Shown: in pieces, positions 1-7,263 of the stretch
Position numbering within the stretch: position 1 is the stretch's first letter
Layout: each line of letters opens with the position of its first letter
DNA from: WTXA01 sp041741995
GTDB lineage: Bacteria > Bacillota > TC1
Assembly (NCBI GenBank): GCA_041741995.1
Contig: JBGSJN010000057.1
Coordinates: forward strand, 1-20,699
DNA: 20,699 nucleotides
Direction of reading: 5' to 3'
Made by a program: the position numbers and the translations under genes
Notes under the pieces: model-generated
The model's database searches: none
Told to the model about the DNA's origin: nothing
What the model saw: only the letters and a program-made list of their open reading frames with translations

Positions 1-11
1 TAAAAAGAATA

Positions 12-821
12 CTAGATAAAGCCCCTTTCAATGCGATATTGTTTGGGGCTTTTGTATTGAAGAGCATAAGCAGGTCGCTCTTCATTGTAGTACTTAACAA
101 ACATTTCTAAGAATTCTGATAGATTGTTATGTCCATTTAAATTGAAGTCAACCTTCATTTCTTCTTTAATCCAGCCATTGATTGATTCAATTATTGGATT
201 ATCTGTTGGGGTCCCAGACCTCGACATTGAACGAATTATTTCATAGTTTCTATGAGCATCATTGAAGGCTCTTGATGCATAGACACCACCTTGATCTGTG
301 TGTAAAATTACAGGGTATTTCTGTTGTCTTCTGTCTAGTATTTTTTTTAGATCTTCTAAACATCCAAAATATGGAATCCTATCTCCTCGGTTTTTTGAAA
401 TTTTGTGAGATATTATTTCATTGTTAAATGTATCTAGAAGATAAGGCCATTCATAGAGTCTACCTCTATGGTTTATGCATGTCATATCTGATACTACAAG
501 TTCTAATGGTTTGTTTGCATTCCACTTGTTATATACAAGATTAGGGTAAAGTAAGTTCTCTTCTCCAATTTTCCTAAATCTATATTTTCTAGCTTTTGAT
601 TTTATTCCAGCAAACTTACAACATTTATGAATAAGATTATCTGAGAATTCAATGTCGTAGTTATTTCTAATCACATTGGCTATTCTATGATAGCCATATG
701 ATTTATGCTCTATATGGGTTGTTTTAATTATGTCCATAAGCATATCTCTTTTAAACTCGTATCTGTTTTTATCATCTTTTCTATTCAGCCATTTGTAGTA
801 TCCTGATGGATTGATATCCAT
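12..821 (-). CDS. IS3-family transposase OrfB (DDE integrase domain)
   Basis: This is the catalytic half of an IS3/IS150-type transposase, which cuts and joins the IS ends through an rve-type DDE domain. The N-terminal part carries the HTH_21-like stretch with KSYGYHRIANVI. The DDE core is visible as VVSDMTCI (first Asp), HTDQGGVYAS (second Asp) and the glutamate in NPIIESINGWIKEE. The tail RPAYALQYKSPKQYR is also typical. The ATG at 821 is probably not the real start. The same frame is open upstream back to the A6G slippery site at 905-911, so the protein is most likely made as an OrfAB fusion after a -1 frameshift, adding about 30 residues (beginning GIRYFKRSEYEIVEKL). Nothing looks broken. 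Confidence 0.93.
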   Translation of the reverse strand: MDINPSGYYKWLNRKDDKNRYEFKRDMLMDIIKTTHIEHKSYGYHRIANVIRNNYDIEFSDNLIHKCCKFAGIKSKARKYRFRKIGEENLLYPNLVYNKWNANKPLELVVSDMTCINHRGRLYEWPYLLDTFNNEIISHKISKNRGDRIPYFGCLEDLKKILDRRQQKYPVILHTDQGGVYASRAFNDAHRNYEIIRSMSRSGTPTDNPIIESINGWIKEEMKVDFNLNGHNNLSEFLEMFVKYYNEERPAYALQYKSPKQYRIERGFI

Positions 822-868
822 TATATTAAAAAGAAAACTAACGTTATATTTAGAACTTAGTTTTTCTA

Positions 869-1240
869 CTATTTCGTATTCTGATCTTTTAAAGTAACGA
901 ATGCCTTTTTTGCACCATCTCCTTTCACCAGATATCCTTTTTTTAATCGTTCTATCTCTATTTCTTGTTTTGCTATTACTAGTTTCAGCCGGTCTAACTC
1001 ATTCAGAGACTTACTTGTTGATAGTGCAGCAAATGGGTTGCCAGTTTTTCTTTTATTCTCTAGACCAATATCTCCATCTGTTAAATATTTCTTTATCCAG
1101 GTATTGATTAGTCCATTAGAAATCCCTTCTTGTTTTGCAAGTGGTCCCTGGCCAATTCCTTCATCTAAATATCTTCTTACAATTCTAAGCTTTTCTTCCT
1201 TTGTCCATATTCTATTTTTTCCACCTTTTGGTCTTCCCAT
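869..1240 (-). CDS. IS3-family transposase OrfA (helix-turn-helix protein)
   Basis: The 123-residue protein begins MGRPKGGKNRIWTKEEKLRIVRRYLDEG and continues with a helix-turn-helix (GPLAKQEGISNGLINTWIKKYLTDG), the DNA-binding part that recognises IS ends. Residues about 78-102 (LNELDRLKLVIAKQEIEIERLKKGYL) form the leucine-zipper-like coiled coil that mediates OrfA and OrfAB multimerisation in this family. The start is supported by AAAGGAAG eight bases upstream. The C-terminal codons GCA AAA AAG contain the slippery heptamer used to shift into the orfB frame. If no shift occurs, translation stops at 869 and yields OrfA alone, which in relatives acts as a regulator of transposition. Confidence 0.92.
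   Translation of the reverse strand: MGRPKGGKNRIWTKEEKLRIVRRYLDEGIGQGPLAKQEGISNGLINTWIKKYLTDGDIGLENKRKTGNPFAALSTSKSLNELDRLKLVIAKQEIEIERLKKGYLVKGDGAKKAFVTLKDQNTK
905..925 (-). other. Programmed -1 frameshift site of the IS transposase
   Basis: On the minus strand the heptamer A AAA AAG (905-911) is in the orfA zero frame. Shifting back one base enters the orfB frame, which is open from there through residue 1 of the OrfB ATG. An internal Shine-Dalgarno-like AAAGGAGA (918-925) lies six bases upstream of the heptamer. This is the arrangement that stimulates -1 slippage in dnaX and several IS3 elements. The OrfAB fusion would be the active transposase. Frame and motif are read directly; efficiency is unknown. 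Confidence 0.82.
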
Positions 1241-1272
1241 TGAATCACTTCCTTTCTATGATTTTATTGTAA

Positions 1273-1314
1273 CAAAAAAAGTAGAAATGAATATTCTTTT
1301 TCATCTCTACTTTT
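1273..1314 (-). terminator. Hairpin plus T-tract between the 1357 gene and orfA
   Basis: The arms 1277-1290 and 1301-1314 pair over 14 bases with one mismatch around a 10-base loop. On the minus strand the stem is followed by TTTTTTTG. It would stop readthrough from the gene ending at 1357 before it reaches the IS orfA. Because the IS end is probably near 1339, the hairpin would belong to the IS, as in elements that insulate themselves from host transcription. It could instead be the original terminator of the upstream gene. Confidence 0.65.
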
Positions 1315-1356
1315 ATTTTACTAGTTCAGTCTAATGACAACCTTTTTTATTTACAA

Positions 1357-1731
1357 TTACTTATCAAACAAATTATCTAAGCCACTTTGTGATATCTCAT
1401 CAAACTTGAAATTAAATTCAATAAATCCATCATACATATTTAAGCCTCTCAGACTACCACTATAGGTTCCGTCTTCATTTCTTAAAGCTTCCAACTTATA
1501 AGTCAAGCCATCCTTGCCAGTCCATTCTTTTTTAATCTCATTTGGATTAGCTGGATTAATAGTCTCAATAATCCTATTTTGTGTCGTCGGGCTTTTATAT
1601 TCTTCCTTCTCTTGTTCAATCATTTTCGAATCATCAACTTTTTGCTTTGAACTTAACTTGTCCCAGGCAAATACAGTCCCGCCAGAAATTATAGCTAAAA
1701 CAAGAACAATCAGTATAGTTTTCTTAACCAT
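1357..1731 (-). CDS. Small exported or membrane-anchored protein of unknown function
   Basis: I do not recognise this family. The start is set at 1731 (MVKKTILIVLVLAIISGG) because TTGGAGG lies seven bases upstream. The longer reading from 1803 runs through that ribosome binding site and over the promoter -10, so it is unlikely. The 124-residue product has an N-terminal hydrophobic segment at about residues 4-22. This is an uncleaved anchor or a signal peptide with a possible cut after VFA. It is followed by a charged linker (SKQKVDDSKMIEQEKEEYK) and a small domain ending in GFIEFNFKFDEISQSGLDNLFDK. The body is probably outside the membrane. It has its own promoter at 1793-1820 and is followed at once by the IS element. 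Confidence 0.6.
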   Translation of the reverse strand: MVKKTILIVLVLAIISGGTVFAWDKLSSKQKVDDSKMIEQEKEEYKSPTTQNRIIETINPANPNEIKKEWTGKDGLTYKLEALRNEDGTYSGSLRGLNMYDGFIEFNFKFDEISQSGLDNLFDK

Positions 1732-1792
1732 TCCATTACCTCCAAGATTAGTGAAATCATTAATTCCTTGCATATAAAATAATGTATCACTA

Positions 1793-1820
1793 ATTATACA
1801 CAAATGTTCTTGAATTGCAA
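1793..1820 (-). promoter_or_regulatory. Sigma-A-type promoter for the 1357-1731 gene
   Basis: On the minus strand TTGCAA (1815-1820) and TATAAT (1793-1798) are separated by 16 bases. They lie about 60 bases upstream of the ATG at 1731. The spacing and -10 are good and the -35 matches four of six. Confidence 0.55.
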
Positions 1821-1833
1821 GTTTTTTTAAATA

Positions 1834-2118
1834 TTACCCTATTTCAGGTATTCTTTCCATACTAACAATAACCATACTATTAGGATCAGGACAACAACTA
1901 GTACATTTACCATCAATCTCCCAAGACATCTTCCCATCAAGAGCCATAACCAAACAATGAGGCAATACAGTATTCAAAAGTTCAGGACAACATCCATTAA
2001 AATCCTCCATAACCAAACTTCCGTTCTTGGCATTAATGGACCAACTATCACCAACCTGCAAGCCTGAACCACAAGGAACTGCTCCAACTGACTCTACAGT
2101 AATCTTAACTCCATACAT
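1834..2118 (-). CDS. TIGR04076 family cysteine-rich small protein
   Basis: The 94-residue protein starts MYGVKITVESVGAVPCGSGLQVGDSW, which matches the pattern of the TIGR04076 family (VKITV, a cysteine near residue 16, then VGD). The function of the family is unknown. Seven cysteines are seen: C16, the pair C43-C44, C55, C72 and the pair C75-C76 in CTSCCPD. This suggests a metal site or redox role (inference). The ribosome binding site AGAGGTG is seven bases upstream. It follows the DUF4349 gene by 14 bases in the same direction and is probably the last gene of that run. Confidence 0.75.
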   Translation of the reverse strand: MYGVKITVESVGAVPCGSGLQVGDSWSINAKNGSLVMEDFNGCCPELLNTVLPHCLVMALDGKMSWEIDGKCTSCCPDPNSMVIVSMERIPEIG

Positions 2119-2132
2119 TAAAACACCTCTTT

Positions 2133-2993
2133 CTACTTTCTATTTCTTTTCATAATAAACCACAAAATAAGCAATACAACTCCTACAATAATCAAGAAAG
2201 GCAATAACCTAACCATAACTAAAATTAAACCAGCCAGAATATTCAACAACAAATTAATTGAAGAAGCAAATCCACTACTGATTTTTAAGCCAAAATCAGA
2301 AAATGGAGACTCGATATTGCCAGTTGCTGACTTACTCTGTGTCAAATTAATAGTGATAGTGGAAAAAGCTACTAGCTTATCATAATTATTTAAAATAGAA
2401 ACTCTTGAATTAATCTCAGTTCTTACCCTTGTTAATTCTTTTTCAATAGTTAACATATCTTCAATTTTTTCTGCTTTAGAAAGATAAGTTAACAATCTTT
2501 CTTCCTCAATCCTCAAACTTTTTAGTTCACTTTCAACATCTTGATACGTCCCAGTAATATTTTCCGTGTTGGTACTTGACCCAACAGGACGACCATAGGA
2601 CTTAATCTCCTCCATAGAGTCCATAAACTTCACGGAAGGGACTCGCAACACCATAAAGCCACTACTACCAAAGGCTAAATTATTACTATCAACATAGCCA
2701 TCATTTGAAGATTGAATGAAACCACCTATACCAGTTACATAAGATGTAATTTTACCTATAGTATTTTGATAATCATCGGTATAAAGATTTATTGTACCAT
2801 TACGGATTATCTTATCCATGGAAAAATCACTATCAGCCTTAGGCACCAGGTTTTCACCAGTGACAGACTTACCATCTTCAGAGGCCTCATAATCACCTGA
2901 ACTAACCCCACTTGACTCATTGACACTAGCACCACAACCAACAGCTAATACTAAAAAAGCCAAAATTAAAAATACAGACAATAATTTTTTCAT
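2133..2993 (-). CDS. DUF4349 domain lipoprotein
   Basis: The protein begins MKKLLSVFLILAFLVLAVGCGAS, a lipoprotein signal peptide with lipobox LAVGC and the lipidated cysteine at residue 20. After a short Ser/Gly/Glu linker comes a DUF4349 domain (about residues 60-275). It holds RNGTINLYTDDYQNTIGKI, then FMVLRVPSVKFMDSMEEI, then a coiled coil at about 153-200 rich in Leu, Glu and Arg. A C-terminal membrane segment (about 243-282) ends with MKRNRK on the cytoplasmic side. The protein would thus be tethered at both ends on the outer face of the membrane. The cellular role of DUF4349 proteins is not settled. The start has GGGAGGG eight bases upstream and overlaps the yaaA stop by four bases, indicating translational coupling. 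Confidence 0.85.
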   Translation of the reverse strand: MKKLLSVFLILAFLVLAVGCGASVNESSGVSSGDYEASEDGKSVTGENLVPKADSDFSMDKIIRNGTINLYTDDYQNTIGKITSYVTGIGGFIQSSNDGYVDSNNLAFGSSGFMVLRVPSVKFMDSMEEIKSYGRPVGSSTNTENITGTYQDVESELKSLRIEEERLLTYLSKAEKIEDMLTIEKELTRVRTEINSRVSILNNYDKLVAFSTITINLTQSKSATGNIESPFSDFGLKISSGFASSINLLLNILAGLILVMVRLLPFLIIVGVVLLILWFIMKRNRK

Positions 2994-3715
2994 CGAATAG
3001 TCCCTCCCTTTTTGTAGAAGTAGTTATTAGAATTAGATTTAATCTCATTATATATATAATTGTCAACAACCAAGGACTTTAAATCAGCTGCTTCAGTCAA
3101 CATCTTTGCAACTATTTCATCAGCCATTAATCCTCTGGCTTTCTTGACTCTATAGCTCAAAACCCTATCATCATCTTCTATAAAATGAATATTCAACATC
3201 CTTTTCTTAAGGGGTTTAAGGATTGAGCTAAACTCTTCCGATGCCAGATTTATAATAATATCAATATCTCTGAAATATTCCAGCACCTCATCTTGCCAAT
3301 ATTCATACAAATCAATATTCAAAAGTCTAGTCTTAAAATCAAGTCGATAAGGCCAAATACCCACTCCTGGTTCTAAGATTCCATACATTGCTGATAACAC
3401 AACTAGATGCTCTTCTAGAAATTTTCTTTGTTGATCAGTAAAATTTCTAAGTCCAAGAGCTTCATAGACTACCCCGTCATAACAATTGATTGGATCAAAC
3501 CTTTTACCAGAAACATCAAAACCCTGATATAAGTCATAAGTATAATCAAGAAGCTTACCCTTTATCTTAAATAGCCTGCCTAATTCAATTTTATCCATTA
3601 CCCTTAAAATAGAAAATAAATTCAGACTCTTTTCTTTATTGAATAATTCCTTATTATAACCAACCATCGGACAAGAAAGACTTTGAGTCTTACTAGGGGA
3701 TAAGATAATCTTCAA
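2990..3715 (-). CDS. yaaA: Peroxide stress protein YaaA (UPF0246/DUF328)
   Basis: The family signature is clear: N-terminal MKIILSPSKTQ, then PINCYDGVVYEALGL and LSAMYGILEPGVGIWPYRLDF. Escherichia coli YaaA limits intracellular iron and DNA damage during hydrogen peroxide stress, and the family has a DNA-binding fold. At 241 residues the length is close to the usual 245-260. The start codon appears to be TTG at 3715. AAAGGTGG lies about nine bases upstream and the family-conserved N-terminus begins exactly there. The gene sits between an alpha/beta hydrolase and a DUF4349 lipoprotein and overlaps the latter by four bases. The nearby ogt gene could hint at a loose damage-response theme, but no shared operator was seen. 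Confidence 0.9.
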   Translation of the reverse strand: MKIILSPSKTQSLSCPMVGYNKELFNKEKSLNLFSILRVMDKIELGRLFKIKGKLLDYTYDLYQGFDVSGKRFDPINCYDGVVYEALGLRNFTDQQRKFLEEHLVVLSAMYGILEPGVGIWPYRLDFKTRLLNIDLYEYWQDEVLEYFRDIDIIINLASEEFSSILKPLKKRMLNIHFIEDDDRVLSYRVKKARGLMADEIVAKMLTEAADLKSLVVDNYIYNEIKSNSNNYFYKKGGTIR

Positions 3716-3737
3716 ACTAGTACAACCACCTTTCCAC

Positions 3738-4445
3738 CTACAAATTATTATTAATAAACTTTAAAATAGCCTCAACTGTAATATTTTGTTGTTCTTCCCA
3801 GCTTAAAGTACCTTTGCCATCACCTTTTTGAGAACCATAATTACCAAAATTACCGTGATTACCACCTTGGATAATAGTTGGGTTTTCTATAGTCTCAAGT
3901 TTTTCCTGATTTATTATTCCATCAGCACTTCCAGCCATAGCCAACATTGGAACCTTCACCTCACCAAGAGGATAAGCTCCTAAAAGTATTAGACCCCTAT
4001 ATTCATAATCTGTCTTTTCAAGATAACTACTAGCCATCGCACCGCCCAGGGAATGACCTCCAATAAACCAATTATCAATACCCACCAATTCAACCAGAAC
4101 ATTATCAGCTGCATCAGTATCAAAAACTGCCAGATTAAAAGGCATTTCTATCAAAACAGCAGTCAAACCACTATCAGCAAGTTTTTTCATTAAAGGAGCA
4201 TAAGCTATTGCTTCAACCTTGCCTCCAGGATAGAAAATAAAACCAGTGTTTAAATCATTTTCTTCAGCGGGGCTAAAAACATAAAAATTCTCATAGGATT
4301 TTGTTATTGTTGTATTCATAGCAAGCCCATCAGCCCTATAATAGTCCAAGGTATAAATATAAAAACCTATAACCCCAATAATCAATGTTGCAATTATACC
4401 AAGTCCTAATTTAAAAAGCAGTTTCCTTATAGCCTTACTTTTCAT
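3738..4445 (-). CDS. Membrane-anchored alpha/beta hydrolase
   Basis: A short basic N-terminus and a membrane segment (LGLGIIATLIIGVIGFYIYTL) are followed by an alpha/beta-hydrolase domain of the PF12695 type. Counting from a possible earlier TTG start at 4457, the nucleophile elbow GHSLGG puts Ser at 136, the acid is Asp179 in GSADG and the base is His201 in GGNHGNFG, so the triad is complete. FIFYPGGKV is the likely oxyanion strand. The natural substrate is unknown and the domain should face outside. The start is ambiguous. ATG at 4445 (MKSKAIRK) gives a normal basic N-terminus, while TTG at 4457 has GGAAAG closer to it. Either way the gene overlaps the end of ogt, so the two are translationally coupled. 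Confidence 0.78.
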   Translation of the reverse strand: MKSKAIRKLLFKLGLGIIATLIIGVIGFYIYTLDYYRADGLAMNTTITKSYENFYVFSPAEENDLNTGFIFYPGGKVEAIAYAPLMKKLADSGLTAVLIEMPFNLAVFDTDAADNVLVELVGIDNWFIGGHSLGGAMASSYLEKTDYEYRGLILLGAYPLGEVKVPMLAMAGSADGIINQEKLETIENPTIIQGGNHGNFGNYGSQKGDGKGTLSWEEQQNITVEAILKFINNNL

Positions 4446-4914
4446 TATCACACACAATTCTTTCCAGCTCCAATAATTGCTGCTTGATACCTAATCCTCC
4501 CCTGTAACCAACCATCTTGCCATTTTTCCCAATAACTCTATGACAAGGTATGATAATTGGCAGAGGATTACGATTATTGGCTAAGCCCACAGCTCTAGCA
4601 GCCTTCTTATTACCAACAGTTTCGGCAATCTCCATATAGTTTCTTGTTTGTCCATAAGGAATATCCAATAAGGCAGTCCAAACCTTCTTCATAAAGTCAG
4701 TCCCCATATATGCAACAGGAATAGTAAATTCTTTTAATTCTCCGTCGAGATAGGCTTCAATCTGTCTGACGCCTTCTAACAATAGGGGTGTCTCCAAAAT
4801 TTCTACACCTTCAGGAAACTTCTCCCCAGGCAGTAGAACTCCTACTATCTTGCCTTCATTTTCCATCATTCCAAATTTACCAATAATCGTTTTAAAATAT
4901 ATACCACTAACCAT
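4435..4914 (-). CDS. ogt: Methylated-DNA--protein-cysteine S-methyltransferase (Ogt/MGMT)
   Basis: This suicide repair enzyme transfers the methyl group from O6-methylguanine or O4-methylthymine to its own cysteine. The active-site motif IIPCHRVIG is present with Cys124. The upstream helix ARAVGLANNRNPLPI and the minor-groove-binding region IPYGQTRNYMEIAE are also conserved. The N-terminal domain (residues 1-65) is short and degenerate as in other Ogt proteins. The length of 159 residues is normal. GGAG lies 11 bases upstream of the ATG. The gene starts five bases after the stop of a small membrane protein gene and overlaps the downstream hydrolase, so it belongs to the same minus-strand run. 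Confidence 0.93.
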   Translation of the reverse strand: MVSGIYFKTIIGKFGMMENEGKIVGVLLPGEKFPEGVEILETPLLLEGVRQIEAYLDGELKEFTIPVAYMGTDFMKKVWTALLDIPYGQTRNYMEIAETVGNKKAARAVGLANNRNPLPIIIPCHRVIGKNGKMVGYRGGLGIKQQLLELERIVCDNEK

Positions 4915-4919
4915 TATTT

Positions 4920-5204
4920 TTATTTCTCCATCACTTCACTACAATTAATTCTGTCCAACCTACCATTTCTAAACCACAATATTGCATCAGTTCCTACCAT
5001 AATAAAGTTTATAGCATATAGAAAAATCACAGGATCATAACTATAAAACATCTTATGCAATATCCCTGACAAATATCCTGTCATAACCACTAGAAGGAAA
5101 ATTATACTCTTCCCATTGTTAGTTTTGGACTTATATGACTTGTAGATTGAAAACGGCCAAGCAGCACCAAAACATAACAACATCAAAACTTCAAACACAC
5201 TCAT
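4920..5204 (-). CDS. Small three-helix membrane protein, possibly PQ-loop/SemiSWEET-like
   Basis: The 94-residue protein has three hydrophobic segments: about residues 3-18, 33-50 and 57-77. Between the first and second lies FGAAWPFSIYKSYKSKTNNGKS, which resembles the proline-containing loop of PQ-loop and SemiSWEET-type small carriers (Pro in helix 1, then a short polar link with GKS). That family assignment is a guess from pattern and size; the function is unknown. AAGGAG upstream of ATG at 5204 also overlaps the end of the SDR gene, placing the two in one transcript. Confidence 0.6.
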   Translation of the reverse strand: MSVFEVLMLLCFGAAWPFSIYKSYKSKTNNGKSIIFLLVVMTGYLSGILHKMFYSYDPVIFLYAINFIMVGTDAILWFRNGRLDRINCSEVMEK

Positions 5205-5216
5205 AACTTACTCCTT

Positions 5217-5951
5217 CTAAACTGCAGTAAAACCACCATCGATAACTAAATTAGCACCTGTCATAAAACTAGAATCATCACTAGCTAAATAAACTGCACC
5301 CTTAGCAATTTCAATAGGATCCGCCATTCTTTGCATTGGTATCATTTTAATAAATTCTTGGTCCACCTTATCTAATAATGGAGTCTTAGTAGCACCAGGA
5401 CAAAGTGCATTAACCCTAATATTTTCCATAGCGTACTGTCCAGCCATACTTTTAGTTAGTTGAATTATTGCACCTTTTGTTGCACTATAGGCATGCAAGC
5501 CCCAAGCCCCAACCAGTCCGGCAGAGGACCCGATATTTATAATACTCCCAGATCCATTTTTTCTCATTATCGGCACAATATATTTACACATAAGATAAGG
5601 TGCTTTCACATTAACTCTAAATATTTCATCCCACTGTTCTTCACTTAGACTTTCAACAGTTCCACCTGTAGCAATACCAGCATTATTTACTAGTATATCT
5701 ATCCTTGGATATTTATTGGTAATTTTATTTATCGTCTCTATAATTGACTTAGAATCATTAAAATCAGTCTGATAGAATTCACAACTAACACCACAACTAG
5801 TACTAAGATGGCTAGAAACAGCCTGTCCTCTATCAATGTTTCTTCCTAGAATAATCAATTGTGCTCCCTCTTTTGCGAACTCTGTAGCAATAGCTTCACC
5901 AATTCCTAAAGTACCCCCGGTTATAATTGCAACTTTATCTTTTAGCTTCAT
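5217..5951 (-). CDS. SDR family NAD(P)-dependent oxidoreductase (FabG-like)
   Basis: This is a classical short-chain dehydrogenase of 244 residues. The cofactor loop TGGTLGIGE is at residues 11-19. NNAG is at 89-92, the catalytic serine is in INIGSSAG (142-143), and Tyr155 and Lys159 lie in YSATKG. LCPGATKTPLL and the C-terminal GANLVIDGGFTAV are also typical. Arg37 in LGRN after the second strand suggests NADP(H) preference (inference). Substrate cannot be told. The first gene of the minus-strand run, it has GGAGA upstream of its ATG. A second SDR at 14393-15157 is only distantly similar and belongs to a different operon. Confidence 0.88.
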   Translation of the reverse strand: MKLKDKVAIITGGTLGIGEAIATEFAKEGAQLIILGRNIDRGQAVSSHLSTSCGVSCEFYQTDFNDSKSIIETINKITNKYPRIDILVNNAGIATGGTVESLSEEQWDEIFRVNVKAPYLMCKYIVPIMRKNGSGSIINIGSSAGLVGAWGLHAYSATKGAIIQLTKSMAGQYAMENIRVNALCPGATKTPLLDKVDQEFIKMIPMQRMADPIEIAKGAVYLASDDSSFMTGANLVIDGGFTAV

Positions 5952-6103
5952 TTTTTCGTCTCCATTCTCTTTAGGCTTCTATGCCTCATTTTCATTTGCT
6001 CTTTTATTTTATCACCAGTTATTCCCTATAGTCTATAGACAGATGATTAATAAATATATCCACTAGAAAAAACACCATATTGGATATAAATTCGACAATA
6101 GTA

Positions 6104-6132
6104 TAGACATTGGATGACTCAAGGAGTATAAT
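6104..6132 (+). promoter_or_regulatory. Sigma-A promoter of the RibD-like gene
   Basis: TAGACA (6104-6109) and TATAAT (6127-6132) are separated by exactly 17 bases. The spacer is filled by an operator palindrome (6105-6119). Transcription would begin near 6139-6140. The gap 5952-6188 otherwise holds only short palindromes such as GTCTATAGAC at 6031-6040. Confidence 0.75.
6105..6119 (+). promoter_or_regulatory. Predicted GntR operator overlapping the -35 and spacer
   Basis: AGACATTGGATGACT differs at one position of 15 from the palindrome AGTCATTGGATGACT found in both gntR divergent regions. It starts inside the -35 hexamer and fills the spacer. A bound regulator would block RNA polymerase, as expected for a repressor. 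Confidence 0.65.
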
Positions 6133-6188
6133 TTAGTAACTGTTATGACATGATCTCATAATGTGAAAATATTATAGGAGGTTCATTT

Positions 6189-7202
6189 ATGAACGATTTC
6201 ACACTACTAGACTTTCCAATTGAGAAAGTCAAATTTCAGACATTGATGAGGAATGAAGAACATTTTGCTAAAGTACGAGCAACATCTCCAGACCCTGCAA
6301 CGCCTGCAAAAATATTAGAAGGCTATGGAGAAGTTCAATTCCCACCAGCACCAGAGAATAGGCCATATACTTTTGCTTCAATAGTAGTATCTGTTGATGG
6401 CAAAATTTCTTTCCCTGACGATTCCCATGGGGATCTGATAGCTGGTAATAATTTTAGAGATCCAGATGGTGGTCTAGGAGACTATTGGGTTCTAAATATC
6501 CTACGTTTCTATTCAGATGGAATAATTATTGGGGCTAGAACCCTAATTGACAACGAAGTAATGAATGCCAATTGTTTCGACCAGGAATTAGCTGACCTTC
6601 GTATCCCATATCTAAAGAAAAAACACTACTGTCCGGCACATATTCTTGTATCCTTTGATGGTACAGATATACCCTTGAAGCATTCAGTTTTTGACATTGA
6701 TGCCCCACTTGCTATTGCAACATCACCTAACGGTGTTGACTATGTTCAAAAAAATAGTGATAAGGATTTTATAGTCCTTGGTCCATACAAGAATCAAGAG
6801 GAAGTTAATATCGAGGAACTCAAAGGCTTGTTTGAAGCCAAGCCTAAACAACGACTATTAATTGGAACTGGAGAAGGATCAACTACTAATGGCCCTCTGC
6901 TACTATATATTCTTAAGCACTTAGGTATGGAAAGACTTTTAATTGAGTCCCCGTCCTACATGACCTATCTTATGAGTATCGCTTCAATGGATGAGATGTT
7001 TATGAACTATTCATCTGTCTTTGCAGCAGGTAAAATCGGCTTTGGTGCATTCCTTGACTTTGGTGTCAATGATCACCCTCATTCTGATTTTATCCAGATT
7101 GGCTTACATAATGTAAACTTCATCGCCACTAGACAAAAAATGATCTATGGCCTAAAAAACGAAAATGCTATCCATATGATCACAGGCAAAGCTATTAAGT
7201 AA
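6189..7202 (+). CDS. RibD C-terminal/dihydrofolate reductase-like family oxidoreductase
   Basis: The central region (about residues 57-290) matches the RibD_C fold of 5-amino-6-(5-phosphoribosylamino)uracil reductases: YTFASIVVSVDGKIS, then SDGIIIGARTLIDNEV, then LLIGTGEGSTTNGPLLLYILKHLGMERLLIESPSYM. These include the substrate/NADPH-binding strands. There is no RibD deaminase domain and no riboflavin gene nearby, so it is probably an NAD(P)H reductase of another compound. The 337 residues include about 55 extra at the N-terminus. The start has AGGAGG at 6177-6182. The strong promoter carries an operator shared with the two gntR/catabolic operons, which suggests it acts in their pathway (inference). 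Confidence 0.8.
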   Translation: MNDFTLLDFPIEKVKFQTLMRNEEHFAKVRATSPDPATPAKILEGYGEVQFPPAPENRPYTFASIVVSVDGKISFPDDSHGDLIAGNNFRDPDGGLGDYWVLNILRFYSDGIIIGARTLIDNEVMNANCFDQELADLRIPYLKKKHYCPAHILVSFDGTDIPLKHSVFDIDAPLAIATSPNGVDYVQKNSDKDFIVLGPYKNQEEVNIEELKGLFEAKPKQRLLIGTGEGSTTNGPLLLYILKHLGMERLLIESPSYMTYLMSIASMDEMFMNYSSVFAAGKIGFGAFLDFGVNDHPHSDFIQIGLHNVNFIATRQKMIYGLKNENAIHMITGKAIK

Positions 7203-7217
7203 TTTTAAAGAATAAGA

Positions 7218-7254
7218 AAGACAACTCGGCATAATATACCGAGTTGTCTTTTTT
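7218..7254 (+). terminator. Rho-independent terminator of the RibD-like gene
   Basis: The arms AAGACAACTCGG (7218-7229) and CCGAGTTGTCTT (7239-7250) form a perfect 12-bp stem with a nine-base loop. The stem is followed by TTTT. The minus-strand side has TTTCTTATTCTTT, so it may also serve the convergent DUF2703 gene. Confidence 0.9.
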
Positions 7255-7263
7255 ATATATTTT

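Larger units (their letters stand above)
1..1340 (-). mobile_element. IS3-family (IS150-like) insertion sequence, right end cut by window start
   Basis: The element holds orfA (HTH) and orfB (DDE integrase) in the order and -1 frame relation typical of IS3-family elements. Its orfA-side end probably lies near 1339, where the minus strand begins TGTCATTAGACTGAACTAG about 17 bases beyond the stop of the neighbouring gene. The string AAAAAGAATA, present in this terminal region on the minus strand (about 1294-1303), recurs at 2-11 on the plus strand just after the orfB stop. That is what an inverted terminal repeat would give if the window opens inside the other end. The outer end and any target-site duplication are outside the window, so the boundaries are estimates. 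Both reading frames are intact, so the copy may be active. Confidence 0.85.

Noticed and set aside
5836..6066. Plus-strand open frame of 76 codons over the SDR start and the gap
   Set aside because: It overlaps the SDR N-terminus in antisense, has no ribosome binding site or recognisable motif, and stops before the real plus-strand promoter.
6189..7202. Riboflavin biosynthesis gene ribD
   Set aside because: Only the reductase-like part is present; there is no deaminase zinc motif, no other rib genes and no FMN riboswitch.
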